Origin: Antedon mediterranea
Taxonomy: Eukaryota; Echinodermata; Crinoidea; Comatulida; Antedonidae
Reading direction: 5' to 3'
Length of the DNA: 64,000 nucleotides
Assembly (NCBI RefSeq): GCF_964355755.1
Contig: NC_092670.1
Location: 6,845,001-6,909,000 of the forward strand
Part shown: one piece after another, positions 1 to 10,329 of the stretch
How positions within the stretch are numbered: position 1 is the stretch's first letter
Layout of the letters: the number at the start of each line of letters is the position of its first letter
Position numbers and translations under genes: made by a program
The notes under the pieces: generated by a model
Database searches by the model: none
What the model saw: the letters and a program-made list of their open reading frames with translations, nothing else
Told to the model about the DNA's origin: nothing

Positions 1-2639
1 TAGATTAAAGGTGATAATTTCAATAGCACAATTAATCTTGTCAACATGTTATATATGTGGACATAAATACAAGTGTTAACAATTAGGTAAAATGGTACGA
101 AAATTAACAAAAAGTGGTGGTAGGCTAGAGGGTTAGGTTTAGTACATTTAAGAAGTAGATCAGCTATCTTGCAATTCTTTATAATAGAAAATAATTAAGG
201 TAGGTCTAATGAATTATTTATGATTTCTGCCCACGTTCGTCCTGGAAAAAAATACGCTTTCAGTTAACGTAAGTAATCATCTAAAACATGGACCTCTCCA
301 ATTAGGAACCAAAGAAGTTTAGATTTTACGAACTATTCAAATAGAAACTTAGTCTAGGTTCTGGACCGAAATTAGTAAAAAGATAAATAGTTTGGCACAT
401 ATGGCGTTTCATAGCAACCAACTTTCTTTTTGCCAAATCTTTACATGTATCTAATGTTCTTTAGATAATTTATAGCCGCTCTTTTACTCCTTCTTAAATT
501 ACTTTGGGTACATGTAATTTAAGCCTTCCTTCCCTCTCCATAATAATTTGAATTATATTAAATAGCCTTAATTAACAATTCCTTCTTTCCGCTTAAACTA
601 TCCATTTTACGGAAAATTATTAATTGATTTGTATATATAGACAATATGTTATTTTTGTTACCTTATGGTATATTTTATTGTAAATATAATAAAAACTGTT
701 TTACTTTTTTAATAATAACATTATATTTACTATTGTAATAGTGAATCAATTGGGATATAAATAAAGTAATTATGTACGTATACAATTTAAATTAATATTT
801 TTTTTATAATATATAATATTTTAGGTAATTTATAATAACAACCTCTAAGCGTTTAACATTATTACTCCGGTCACATAATATAAATATGGGCCGACTTACA
901 TACAATTAACAAGAACATTATTTTGCCAATAATGTTTACGTTACATTGGTAAGATTTTTATAATAAGATTATTATAATATTGTAAACAAATTATTGATCG
1001 TTTTGTGTTTACAGTTAAATGGCTATAAGATAATATGATATATTAAGACAGCGATCAACATACATACATGTAATCACTAACAATACTGCATAACAATGTA
1101 CTATATGGCAATAGTAATAACATTATTGAATTTAAATGAATCTATTTCATTTGTTTTTACAAAAAAGGTACGGTACTATGCAATAGATGTTTTACCCCTT
1201 ATAAAATACACCATACATCTTATCCCACGCATACCGTTGGTTTGAAATCACCTCCCCTCTCATAGTACGTCATTAAATATCTCAAGTAATTTAACTTCAG
1301 TGTATTTCTTGTTTTGAGAATTACATACACGGATCGTATGCATTTTTTAGCACTAGGCTGTTTAGCTGTTGCATCGAACGTTGTTTTTGTGTTGTTTTGT
1401 AAATAATTATTATTCGATTTATGCTGGTACCGTTTCGTACTTTTGTTAATTTTGTAACCGTTTACGTTGCTGTTTTTGTGCTGTTTGATATTTTCGATTT
1501 TGTAGTCATTTTGTACTCGTTCGTTACACCTGAAATAAAATTAGCGCCAATCGTGGCATTGTATGTAAATGATCACGTATTAAGCCAGCTACACTGAACG
1601 TGAAACATGTCACCGTAAGTATGTCAAAGTACGCAGATTACAGACACACGAAGGGTGTTACATCTTCTTTTTTTCGTATTGGAAACGAAACCTTATAAGG
1701 ATTTTACATTTACTGAAGGTGGGAAATAATGATTTATTTGTGCAATGTGATGTTGCAATCAATCAATCGTAGGGTGACGATTAGGGGATTAGGGAGACAT
1801 TTCCAGTGTCCAAATCGTACTAGACTTGCATGTCATGTTTAATTTTATATCTCATAAGTCGCCTACAACTAATAAACCAGTTCAGCGGTGAGCGAATTAA
1901 GACAGTGGACTTCATCGTCATCAAACCGGAAAGGGATCAAGGTCCACTCGCTTGCTTCATGGTTCTGGTAGTAAAGTTTTCTCGGATAAGGACAAAACCA
2001 GTCTATTTGCACGCACAATGTTCTCTGCACAAAAAAACATAGTACATTTTTTCAAAACTAGTTGGGGTAACTACCTACTGTAGTGATGGTGCACATGCAG
2101 CCACTGTCGTGGACAGAGGCGAGGACGTCATAAGGACAGAATAGATAAAGAAGAATAAACCCAAAGGCTATATATAGTTTGCTTTGGTGGAGTAAAAGAA
2201 AAACTTTTTCCCACATAAATTGGAATTAAATTGATAATTTAAACAGATAGTAATACATAAGAAAGCTCTTCCTGGTCTTCATTACATAAATAATAAATGG
2301 TATCATTATCCAAATGCATACAATCAGTGATATGTATACATAATTGCTCACCCTTAATTATTGTAATGTTTTATTTCAAAATACCTTTCAAAAAGGGCTG
2401 TGTTAAAATCACAGCAATTAATTACAAGATATTATTCAAGTTATAGCAATGTGGTAAAACGAGTATTTAAAAAAACATTTCATAGAATATGTAACTCCTA
2501 GTTAGTAACCCTTCTAAACATATTGTTGCATGACTTCCTTGTACCTATCGACCTGGTATTTTCTATTTTATGATGTTTTCTAGAGAATATTCAAAAGAAA
2601 CTCATAGAATAAACAAGTAAGCTACAGGTAGTTCATAAA
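1..2639. other. Upstream non-coding region
   Basis: AT-rich sequence with no open frame that resembles a protein, no HYR-like exon and no tRNA or rRNA that I can recognise. It lies upstream of the two first exons of the HYR/YWTD gene and may be intergenic. Short T-rich tandem-like stretches with TTGT/TTTGT words occur around 1370-1530. Nothing else supportable was seen. Confidence 0.6.
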
Positions 2640-2824
2640 GCAGTAATAGGTTTATATTTATTTAGTATTTCTTGGTTCAAATTCAATCGATCCTACTAAT
2701 CAGTACTATGCACTATTCCTTTGTACCTTCAACTTGTTTACGTCTAAGATACACAATGTGACCCCTTGAACATATTGATCATTTGAACCCACTGGTACTA
2801 GTTAAACAAATCAAATCAAGCATT

Positions 2825-2830
2825 TATAAA
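2825..2830 (+). promoter_or_regulatory. TATA box of promoter 1
   Basis: TATAAA in the context CATTTATAAAGC, 104 bases upstream of the signal-peptide ATG at 2934. The same box with the same following AAGCA word is kept in the second promoter copy, which argues that it is functional. Transcription would be expected to start about 25-30 bases downstream, near 2855. The start site is inferred. Confidence 0.6.
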
Positions 2831-2933
2831 GCATTATACATTTATCAATTATTTCCTGGTTCAAACAACGTTCTGTTCATCCCAAAAATGTCAAACTATG
2901 GTGAAGATATTATCTTCTTTGCATTTATATGAA

Positions 2934-2991
2934 ATGTTACTAACATTTCTGATTTTGATATTTGGAACTTTTAATTCCGTCAATTCCCAAA
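2934..2991 (+). CDS. Alternative first coding exon 1a (signal peptide) of HYR/YWTD gene
   Basis: The exon encodes a 19-residue signal peptide starting MLLTFLILIF and ending NSVNSQ: a short start, a hydrophobic core, then a polar region. It ends in phase 1 at the donor AAA|GTGAGT, which fits the phase-1 acceptors of the HYR exons downstream. An in-frame ATG at 2898 would add 12 residues (MVKILSSLHLYE). I prefer 2934 because the paralogous exon 1b keeps only that start. Mature protein would be secreted or extracellular. The HYR exon at 6997 is the nearest compatible acceptor. Splicing is inferred, not observed. Confidence 0.72.
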
Positions 2992-3484
2992 GTGAGTATT
3001 TTTCTTTTTTAAGCTTTTATTTCGGAATGTCTGGAGTCATAGAAAATAAATATAATACGCTCGCCTACCATCTAGGTCGTGTCCACAGCTGACGGTGCTC
3101 ACCTATTAAGTGGATACATTTTGGACCCAACAAATTGCCACTGGATAGGGTTTTTAGCAGAAAAATAATATAACAAAATGATAAATAATCGATCCGGACT
3201 CAAGTAATTGAGAACAATTGAACATTTTGCAACCAACTCGGTATCACTCACAGTTTATATTTATTTAGTATTTCGTGGTTCAAATAGAATCCTACGTTAT
3301 TCAAAGGTGTTTTGAAAGGCTACGATTCAAAATAAACACGTCACAATGTATTGCAAACTATAATGCATTATTCTTTGTATCTACAACTGTCTACTTTCGT
3401 CTACAAAACACCAATATAAAACCATTTGAGCATATTAATCCTTTGAACCTCCTGGTATTTAAACATTTCAGATCAAGATAAGCG

Positions 3485-3493
3485 TATATAAAG
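3485..3493 (+). promoter_or_regulatory. TATA box of promoter 2
   Basis: TATATAAAG, in the same relative place as the TATA box at 2825 in the duplicated promoter. It precedes the signal-peptide ATG at 3655. A short upstream reading frame (3563-3583, ATG to TGA, 6 residues) lies between promoter and exon. In promoter copy 1 the equivalent ATG (2898) is instead in frame with the signal peptide, so the two 5' leaders may be translated differently. Confidence 0.6.
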
Positions 3494-3654
3494 CACTATT
3501 TCTACATTTATTTATTAGTTCCTGGTACATACAACTTTGTATACTTTCAACATTTTAAAACCATGTTGAAGATATTGTTTTGAGTGAAACATTTTTAGTT
3601 TGGATTGTATCAGACGATTACTGTGCCTACCTTGTGTTTACATTTAAACGGAAA

Positions 3655-3712
3655 ATGTTACTAACATGTCTGATTTTGATACTTGGAATTTCTAATCTTG
3701 TCAATTCACAAA
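3655..3712 (+). CDS. Alternative first coding exon 1b (signal peptide) of HYR/YWTD gene
   Basis: Paralogue of exon 1a: MLLTCLILIL, then GISNLVNSQ. It is also 58 bases long, with the same phase-1 end and the same donor AAA|GTGAGT. The hydrophobic core is preserved although the surrounding DNA has diverged strongly, which suggests selection for a signal peptide. Splicing to the HYR exon at 6997 would give the same mature protein as exon 1a after signal cleavage, so this pair looks like alternative promoter/first-exon usage. An older copy that is no longer used cannot be excluded. Confidence 0.7.
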
Positions 3713-4299
3713 GTGAGTATTTTCTTTCTAGTTAGACTTTAATCAATATCTTGATCTGGTCGTGAGCATTTTTATGTCTGTAGTCAAATTCCAGAAGACT
3801 TTATAAGGTTTTATTGACACATTTGTAATGCCAAGTCAAAATGTCAGAATTCAATAACATGTAACCGTTCTACACGTAACACGAAAGAAATACAGCATTG
3901 ACTTAGTGAGTGGGGTGGATGGCTGCAGACAGATAATAATAGAGAGTTCAAATGAAATATTTGACTTATATAGATATGTTACTATCATTCCTATTAACGT
4001 TGGAATACAAATCAAATAATAAACTTAGTTTGTTGAAAACTGGCAGTGGCCGAGCCTCTTGGTGTAGTAACTCGGTTTGAAGTTGGGCACTTTATTGATT
4101 TCCTCGACTGGCTGTGGACTTATAACACACAGATTCAAACTTGGTCAATCTTCCTTCAACCTGAATTTAATAGATTTGAAATTGTATCTAAATCTGAAAT
4201 ACTACCTGAATTTGTTGAGCAAGGAATAAGTTTAAATACAATTTATTTCGGAACGTACAAAGAGGACCTGCCTGCTCTTAATAGGTTTAGAGTTAGGTC

Positions 4300-4400
4300 A
4301 AGTCAAGTCAAATAAATTTATTGTCATTTGTAAACATATAAAAACATTTACATTGAAATGAATTGAATGATTTCGGCTAACAACAAATAAATAGAACTTA
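4300..4400 (-). repeat. LINE-type 3' tail remnant
   Basis: AAGTC repeated three times followed by AAATAAATTTATTGTCATTTG. This is the usual look of the reverse-oriented 3' end of a CR1/L2-like LINE with a short tandem tail. A similar layout (repeated TTCAAG words, then AAATTTTATTTGTCC) occurs at 63940-64000. Family assignment is by appearance only. Confidence 0.4.
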
Positions 4401-4439
4401 AACTACATGGTGAACCAGCCTCACAATAATTAACTCATA

Positions 4440-5420
4440 TTTATAGTATGCAGATGGTTAGTAATTTCGGAATGATAGTGACTCGGTAAAACGGTTTTAG
4501 AAGGACGTTCTAGTTTCGAAGTTTTCGGTTACCATTATTGAAATACTTGAAAAAACTAAACCTACTCTGTTTCACAGTGTCTCAGATGATTAATAACATT
4601 TTAAAGTATAGTGTTTATTGTTTGGTAGGGCCCGTATATGGTGGAGGTGGGGAGGCGGAGTTCATTTGAGGGAGGTGCTTATTCGAGGATACGTTTAATT
4701 TTTTAGTTTGAATAATAGGGTAACATTTAAAAATCAAATCGAATCTTTTAATAGATATGAAAGTGGTATAAAGAATAACAAATGCTTGGTAAATTGTAAA
4801 TAACAGTCAGATGAATTCTACTACAAATAGTATAATTGTGTTATAAATATAATACAATAATTGTATAAATGTGGATGGGCGGTTCCAAGTGATGTTTTAT
4901 TAGGGAGGTGTTTGGTGTTTATTCAAATAAATACCATCCTAATTGGTATAATTAATACATTATTTAGTTTAAAATCGTTAGAAACTAACTTCCGCGACAC
5001 AGTGGGCCGTTTCGTTTCGGCCTAAGAAAGAAGACGTTTTAAACGGCTTGCAACATGGGCAGAAGTATCCAAAGGTCCTAACGGGACACAGATAGCCCAC
5101 AGTTATTCCTGCCTGCTTACTCAACAACTCGGATATCGGAGTTTCACTCGATTTTAAACATCATCAGTTATCCCGATGCAATTTTATATACTATTTCCCA
5201 CAATATACTTCGATTCTTTATGAATATATTTAATTTTAATCTTTATTAATATGCAGTATAATTTTTATTTTCTACTGTACCTTCACACGCGCGGTCCGAA
5301 AATAAACAAAAAACTTAAATGACTATCGCCATCAACGGCATACTTAGTTAAAACCAGGAAGTTGCAAGGTGATGACTCAACGTGAACCCGGAAATGACTT
5401 CTAGGTAGGTAACCAAGACG
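4440..5420 (+). repeat. Unclassified dispersed repeat X, copy 1
   Basis: Non-coding repeat of about 1 kb that recurs at 19130-20100 and 38672-39655. Shared anchors in order are ACTCGG followed by GGTTACCAT, AATAACATTTTAAAGTA, AATGCTTGGTAAATTGTA, TTCTACTACAAATA, GTTTATTCAAATAAAT, AATACATTATTTAGTTTAAA, then ACCCGGAA near the right end. No coding potential and no convincing terminal inverted repeats were seen. This copy is clearly diverged from the other two, which are near-identical because they lie in the duplicated block. Confidence 0.6.
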
Positions 5421-5424
5421 GATA

Positions 5425-5545
5425 TTTGTTTTTAGTCGCGTGGAAGCGACTCTATAGTTCACTATGTCGGTCGGTCGGTCTGTCTGTCGGTCTGTCTGTC
5501 TGTCGGTCCGGTATCACTATGCGTTTTATCGCTTTCTGACCTTAT
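5425..5545 (+). repeat. TCGG/TCTG-rich dispersed repeat, copy 1
   Basis: Starts with a hairpin-forming AGTCGCGTGG...GCGACT block, then CTATAGTTCACTATGTCGG, then alternating TCGG/TCTG tetramers, then TCCGGTATCACTATGCG. The same order is found at 6085-6245, in part at 7750-7800, and inverted at 30575-30690 and 60878-60995. It behaves like a dispersed non-autonomous element or the end of a larger one. Confidence 0.65.
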
Positions 5546-5589
5546 CTTGATATCAGTTTAATCTAGCTAGGTCAATTTTTCACAGTATA

Positions 5590-6010
5590 TTCCTTATGGC
5601 CAGGAATCAATGTGGTTATGTTTTCACGGTGCGCAATAAAAAATTACGCGGTCTACGCACGATTTAACGAAATCACGTTTGTAATCATATCTTCACAACC
5701 ATGAATCACAATTAAATAAAATTTGGTACTCATAAATTTCAGGGCATAAATCATCATATGGCAATACAATTACGTGCGTAGCGCATGTAACGCATGCGTA
5801 CGCGCGCTTAACATTTTCAAAATTTATTTTCGATGAAATAAGAGTACATTTCAGGCAATTTTAAGCGTTTACAAAATTGCCATGAGTGCGCATATTTTTG
5901 CGCGCGCACTGCGCGTTAATTGTTATTGCGCACGCTTTTTGCCCAATTTCTGTTTTCTTGACTTACTTTTCAACTCGAAATTACGTTATACGAGCACGTC
6001 GAAAGTGACA
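5590..6010. other. CpG-rich non-coding stretch between repeats
   Basis: Unusually rich in CG and GCGC words for this AT-rich window, for example TGCGCGCGCACTGCGCG near 5900 and ACGCATGCGTACGCGCGC near 5790. It lies between two TCGG/TCTG repeat copies and may be the interior of the same element. No open frame worth reporting. Confidence 0.4.
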
Positions 6011-6084
6011 GGCTACGCACGTGTAAATTAAAAAAAGTTAATGTTTTTAAACATTTCAACATTTTTAAACATGTTCAGTAATTT

Positions 6085-6245
6085 TGGTCAGTATAGTTCA
6101 CTATGTCGGTCGGTCGGTCTCTCTGTCTGTCGGTCTGTCGGTCTGTCGGTCTGTCGGTCTGTCGGTCTGTCTGTCGGTCCGGTATCACTATGCATTGTAG
6201 CACGCGACTTAATGGCTGTTGGCCTTGTTCCATTGTGCTCGCCTT
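6085..6245 (+). repeat. TCGG/TCTG-rich dispersed repeat, copy 2
   Basis: TATAGTTCACTATGTCGG, then a longer TCGG/TCTG/TCTC array, then TCCGGTATCACTATGCATTG and CACGCGACTTAATGGCTG. It overlaps two small open frames (repetitive Ser-Val-Gly-Leu translations) that are artefacts of the tetramer array. Confidence 0.65.
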
Positions 6246-6409
6246 TGTCCGAATTAAGCATAATTTATATATTTATTTATATAAGATATCGTTATTTGCA
6301 AACTAACACTATGTATAACAATCTCGTTTTGGTAAAGTCTAAATAAAATGACATCGTTTCGCATGCATGCATGCAACCGTATGGTCTTTACAAATCTATC
6401 CATCATTGT

Positions 6410-6790
6410 CAATGTACGTCCACAATCAAACCTGCATCAGCGTTGGTCCGAAATTGATATTTTAGGATAGTTTAGGATGTGTTGTGGCTGTTAATTTCCT
6501 GGTTAATTTGTGTTTGTATGTTTTGTATACACTTACTAACCGATAAAAAGGAGAATGAATGAAAAAATACTCGTTGAATAATAATAATAATAATATTGAT
6601 ATATATAGCGATTTTAAATGAACTGAATAATACAGACTTTAAAAACTACATTTCAATATTCAATATTCAATATTCAATAATACATTTATTTAAGATGGTC
6701 ACAATATATAACAAACAATATTACAATAAACAATCATAAACAATTAATATAAGACCATCTTAGGGATCAAAATTAGAAGTAGAACTTGTC
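6410..6790. repeat. Dispersed repeat Y plus LINE-type tail
   Basis: 6418-6565 resembles 20395-20580: both have CCACAATC, TGCATCAGCGTT, AAATTGATATTTTAGGATA, TTAATTTCCTGGT and TTTGTATGTTTTGTAT in order. It is followed at 6650-6780 by TTCAATA tandem words and ACATTTATTTAAGATGG, which looks like the reverse-oriented 3' end of a LINE. These are old, non-coding remnants inside intron 1. Confidence 0.45.
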
Positions 6791-6996
6791 TCACATTGAC
6801 CCCTAAAATAATAATAATAATTCAAACAAAAATAAGGATTACAGTAACAATACTGAAAATTACACCAAAAAGTACCAAGACCGAGAACACTACACACTGC
6901 GCAGTAGTTAAGTGGCCTGGCACCAAAAAGCAGATTATTCTTCATTTTCTCTTACTTTCTTTGTGTTATTTTTGTTTTTCCTTATTTTGTTATTAG

Positions 6997-7275
6997 ATAA
7001 TGAACGGCCAATGATTGACTGCCCCACAAATGTCACTTCATATAATTACATCGGAGGAGCATTTGGACTAATAAATATCCAAACAGACCAAAGAAGTCCA
7101 AATGCAACAGTCACGTGGGATCCTCCTGTGACAAGTGGCAATGGAACAGTGACTGTGGTGTCATCACCATATGAGTCTGGTGACATGATTCCAATTGGAA
7201 CTCACACAATCACCTTCACAGCAACCGATCTCTTTGGAAATAATGCAACATGTGACTTTTTCATCAAGGTGGAAG
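6997..7275 (+). CDS. HYR domain exon 1
   Basis: A 93-codon exon with phase-1 borders: acceptor TTATTAG|ATAATG and donor GAAG|GTAAAT. It encodes one HYR (hyalin repeat) domain, an immunoglobulin-like adhesion fold. Visible signatures are DNERPMIDCP at the start, ATVTWDPPVTS in the middle, GDMIPIGTHTITFTATD, then GNNATCDFFIKVE at the end, with the two Cys of the fold. N-glycosylation sequons are present (NVT, NAT). It is highly similar to the exons at 17935 and 28690, so those arose by exon duplication. The upstream open frame starting at 6912 is intronic and ignored. Confidence 0.85.
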
Positions 7276-7749
7276 GTAAATTATTAAAACCTTTATCTTA
7301 GTATCTAACAAAAAATCATAATATAGGATAAACTAAACATCAATTATAAATGTGATTAAACCACGATAATACAGTTTTGTATAACCTAATAACAATGTTA
7401 CTATGTAAAAATGAAATGGAAAACATTTATAACATTCATCTACAGACAGAAACAATTTATTAACTGATTTGCAACTGACATGTGCAAATGTAAAATGTGG
7501 TATTTCCAATGCGAAAAAAAGAATAATAAAGTCCAGGAAATAATGTTACGTGTATATTAAACGAAATGATGAAAAATACAAATGTTTAAGTTAAACGTTA
7601 AAAAAACTAGCTAACTCCGTCGAATGTATTTATAGAAAAATTATACCATGCAAAAAAGAGGAATAAATACGACCTTCTTAACAAGAAAATATAACTTTGC
7701 AACGCATAACCGTCCCGCCAAACCAAACACACATTTTGCATTTATATTT

Positions 7750-7944
7750 AGTCGCGCGCGTGCGTGCAACGCGACTCTACAGCTCTATGTCGGTCAGATG
7801 GTCGGCAAACTATACAAACAGTAAATACAAATTAAACTATAAAAATACAAAATTAACAAGGATATAAAAAGTAGGCCTAAATATATAAATAAATATACAG
7901 TAGGCCTACTATGTAAGAAGGAAAATTAAGATATAATTAATCAG

Positions 7945-7983
<39 letters not shown>

Positions 7984-7985
7984 TG
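7750..7985. repeat. Partial TCGG repeat and GA microsatellite
   Basis: 7750-7795 is a truncated copy of the TCGG/TCTG element (TTTAGTCGCGCGCG...GCGACTC, then CTATGTCGGTC). 7942-7983 is an (AG)n-rich microsatellite with AAAGAGAG interruptions. The 68-codon open frame beginning at 7983 is not recognisable as protein. Confidence 0.55.
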
Positions 7986-8278
7986 TTTAAAGGAGAAGAA
8001 ATTTTAAGAGTTACGAAAGAGCGTACAGAGTGTGAGAGAAGAGACCCAGAAGAAGACCTCAGAGGTATTTTAAGGGCATATCATTTGATGAGTTCTTTTT
8101 CGAATGTTGGTGAAGAGTTGTGCTTGCCTTTGTATGTAAGCAACAGAATCTTAAATGAAAGAATAATAATAACATTAAAAATGAAATAATACTAAGATGA
8201 TGAAAACATTTCTTCTGGTTTCGATTCGTATAATAATATAAGTAGTTCTTTGATAGTAAACCAATAAAACTTACGTTG

Positions 8279-8322
8279 GCAAGACAGTTTCGTCTAGCTG
8301 TCAGCTTGACTTCTTCAGTTGC
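8279..8322 (-). ncRNA. Hammerhead ribozyme motif in PLE tail (left arm)
   Basis: Read on the - strand: GCAA (stem I), core CTGAAGA (fits CUGANGA), a helix II built from GTC/GAC and AGCT/AGCT with a GAC loop, core GAAA, a minimal stem III CTGT, C at the cleavage position, then TTGC closing stem I. One unpaired A follows the first core block. Very short stem III is typical of PLE type I hammerheads, which may work as dimers. PLE-encoded hammerheads are established in the literature; activity of this copy is inferred. Confidence 0.6.
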
Positions 8323-8941
8323 TATGCTGATGCTTTCTTTAATTTTACGTTTAAGCCAAACTTGTTCTTTGTGTAGTACCTCTATCTTATCCCAGTTAGG
8401 TATGTGGTTGTGTGTGGTCATATGGTCCGTGATTGCTGATTTATGTAAAATGGAGGACGAAACTTTCCGTGATGCACGCGTCTACATGTTCTGTGTGTTA
8501 TCCTCAACATCTTTCTTGTGCTCTTTAATTCTGGTTTTGAGTGCCCTACCCGTTTCCCTGGCACTCAAAACCAGAATTAAAGAGCACAAGAAAGATGTTG
8601 AGGATAACACACAGAACATGCAGACGCGTGCATCACGGAAAGTTTCGTCCTCTATTTTACATAAATCAGCAATCACGGACCATATGACCACACACAACCA
8701 CATACCTAACTGGGATAAGATAGAGGTACTACACAAAGAACAAGTTTGGCTTAAACGTAAAATTAAAGAAAGCATCAGCATAAGAAAGCAAAATAAAAAT
8801 ACAAAGATGAATAGAGACGAAGGCGCGCACCAACTATCTCACATTTACGATCAGCTTCTGACGACGACTGGTCCCCTAGGCTACACAACAAAATCATCTA
8901 GTGGCTGGAAAGGAGACCAATCGGCGCCATAACGCATCATA

Positions 8942-8985
8942 GCAACTGGAGAAGTCAAGCTGACAGCTAGACGAAACTGTCTTGC
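8942..8985 (+). ncRNA. Mutated hammerhead motif in PLE tail (right arm)
   Basis: The inverted partner of the motif at 8279-8322, the same 44-nt length and the same helices. The first core block reads CTGGAGA instead of CTGAAGA, changing an invariant core A, so this copy is probably inactive. Confidence 0.55.
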
Positions 8986-9473
8986 CAACGTAAGTTTTAT
9001 TGGTTTACTATCAAAGAACTACTTATATTATAATACTAAGATGATCGATTCTGAGAATAAGACTACAATTGGTTATGTGATGGGAAATCATCTATTGAAC
9101 AATTAGGTAAGAGGTAGTTAGATGACGTTAGAAATGCAAATACCACAATGCCTTAATTAAAACAATATTGTTATTCATACAAATATTATTAAAAATAACT
9201 TTACCTCTCAACACATAAAATGTGATTATTAACATAGATACTTAATGGGAGAATGTATGGACACAAAAAGTATGCAAGATACAGAAACGAAAGATGACGA
9301 ATTTTAAATTTAAAATACTACACAAAATACTTTAAGAATATCATAATTAGAACAGATAAAGAGTATATCAATACCATTATTACATTAGGTTGATTCTGTT
9401 TGACCTTTTATTCACTCAATAGCCTGTAAATCTGTAATATCTTGTATATTATTGCTTTCTTTTTTATGTTTAG

Positions 9474-9770
9474 ATGTTGAGCCACCTACTGCGACATGTC
9501 CTTCCATAGTATATGGTATGACTGATCCTGGAAGTTCCAATGGTACTGTAAGTTTCAACATTACTGTAGTGGATAATGTTCTAGTCGCTTGCTTGTTTCC
9601 AAACTATACACTAATCAACCCAAATCGTTTAACTGTTGACATGGTTTCTTATGTCTTCCAAACTGCTGCTTTGTTTCCTTTTGGAAAAACTATCATTGAG
9701 TACACATTCCTTGACAATTCTTCACCGACACCTAATCAAGCCTCGTGTTATGTTACAGTGAATATTCAAG
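9474..9770 (+). CDS. HYR domain exon 2 (divergent)
   Basis: A 99-codon phase-1 exon: acceptor TATGTTTAG|ATGTTG and donor CAAG|GTATGA. It begins DVEPPTATCPSIVYGM, the HYR start (D-x-x-P-P-x-x-x-C-P), and ends SCYVTVNIQ, the HYR final strand. The middle is unlike the other HYR exons: it contains an extra Cys (LVACLF), lacks the W-x-x-P motif, and has AALFPFGKTIIEYTF in place of the usual G-T-x-x-I-x-F. Sequons NGT, NIT, NYT and NSS suggest an extracellular, glycosylated domain. Phase and frame agree with neighbouring exons. Confidence 0.78.
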
Positions 9771-10329
9771 GTATGATGTTTATTGTTATCAAGTGCCTTA
9801 TATATAAACCGATTGACCTAGTTGTTTTCTCTGAATACGAAACGATTATTTTAAGTAATATTTTTTTTTTTTGAATTTTTTTATTTACAATCAACGTCAA
9901 ATTGAATATATGATGTATCCTAATCCTAACCACAGTGGTCGAGTTGACTGCACTTATATTCTTTTGTTCATGTTTAATACTGAAACATCACCGACGTACG
10001 TCCGTATTCTTAAACCGAACTTTATCGTAGTTCGATCTAAAACTTTAAAATTCATTTTAATTCATAAACCGAACTTCAACTAAATCGGTGACTAAATCAT
10101 GGCAACCTCGAATAAACCGAGACGGATTTTGATGTATTTTTAGTCCTCGAAGGGGCAGGCCGGCTAAATCGTCGACTAAACTTTTTTTAAACGAGGTTTA
10201 TAAAAATGTAAAAGTAATTGCGTTGCATATTGTCCAGATATCGAAGAATGAAATATCTATTTTTATATTAGCTTAATTCTGTACCACTTGGTGTATGTTA
10301 TAACAATGCAAATCATATTGTAGTTTTTA

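Larger units (their letters stand above)
2640..3720 (+). repeat. Tandem duplication of promoter plus first exon
   Basis: Two diverged copies, about 2640-2997 and 3250-3720, align in order. Both contain a block ending TTTATTTAGTATTTC, then CATATTGATC/CATATTAATC before TTTGAACC, then a TATAAAG box, then TTCCTGGT, then an ATG followed by a GAAGATATT block, then a signal-peptide exon ending in AAAGTGAGTAT. The second copy has about 60 extra bases between the upstream ATG block and the exon. Divergence is far greater than between the 17-kb units, so this is an older event. Confidence 0.8.
8231..9036. mobile_element. Two head-to-head Penelope-like element 3' fragments
   Basis: An inverted repeat centred near 8555. 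The + strand arm (8563-8932) and the - strand arm (8562 down to about 8320) both encode the C-terminal part of a PLE GIY-YIG endonuclease. Readable pieces are ETGRALKTRIKEHKKDVE, SAITDHMTTHNHIPNWDKIE, EQVWLKRKIKESISI and, on the right arm only, MNRDEGAHQLSHIYDQLL. Both arms are cut just after the expected YIG strand. The left arm has one in-frame TAG (8482-8484) and lacks about 170 bases present on the right (8785-8955). Both continue into the same 3' tail, up to about 8231 and 9036. Head-to-head truncated copies are typical of PLE insertion. Confidence 0.75.

Noticed and set aside
4046-4315. An 89-codon + strand frame (MAEPLGVVTRFEVGHF...)
   Set aside because: No domain, no compatible splice sites in the gene's phase, and it runs into the LINE-type tail at 4300.
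6041-6346. Open frames of 101 and 67 codons with repeated Ser-Val-Gly-Leu-Cys-Arg
   Set aside because: They are translations of the TCGG/TCTG tetramer array in two frames; no splice logic and no conservation beyond the repeat.
8276-8932. A 218-codon + strand frame that looks like a long novel protein
   Set aside because: Its first half is the antisense of the left PLE arm and its second half is PLE endonuclease; the frame exists only because of the inverted repeat.
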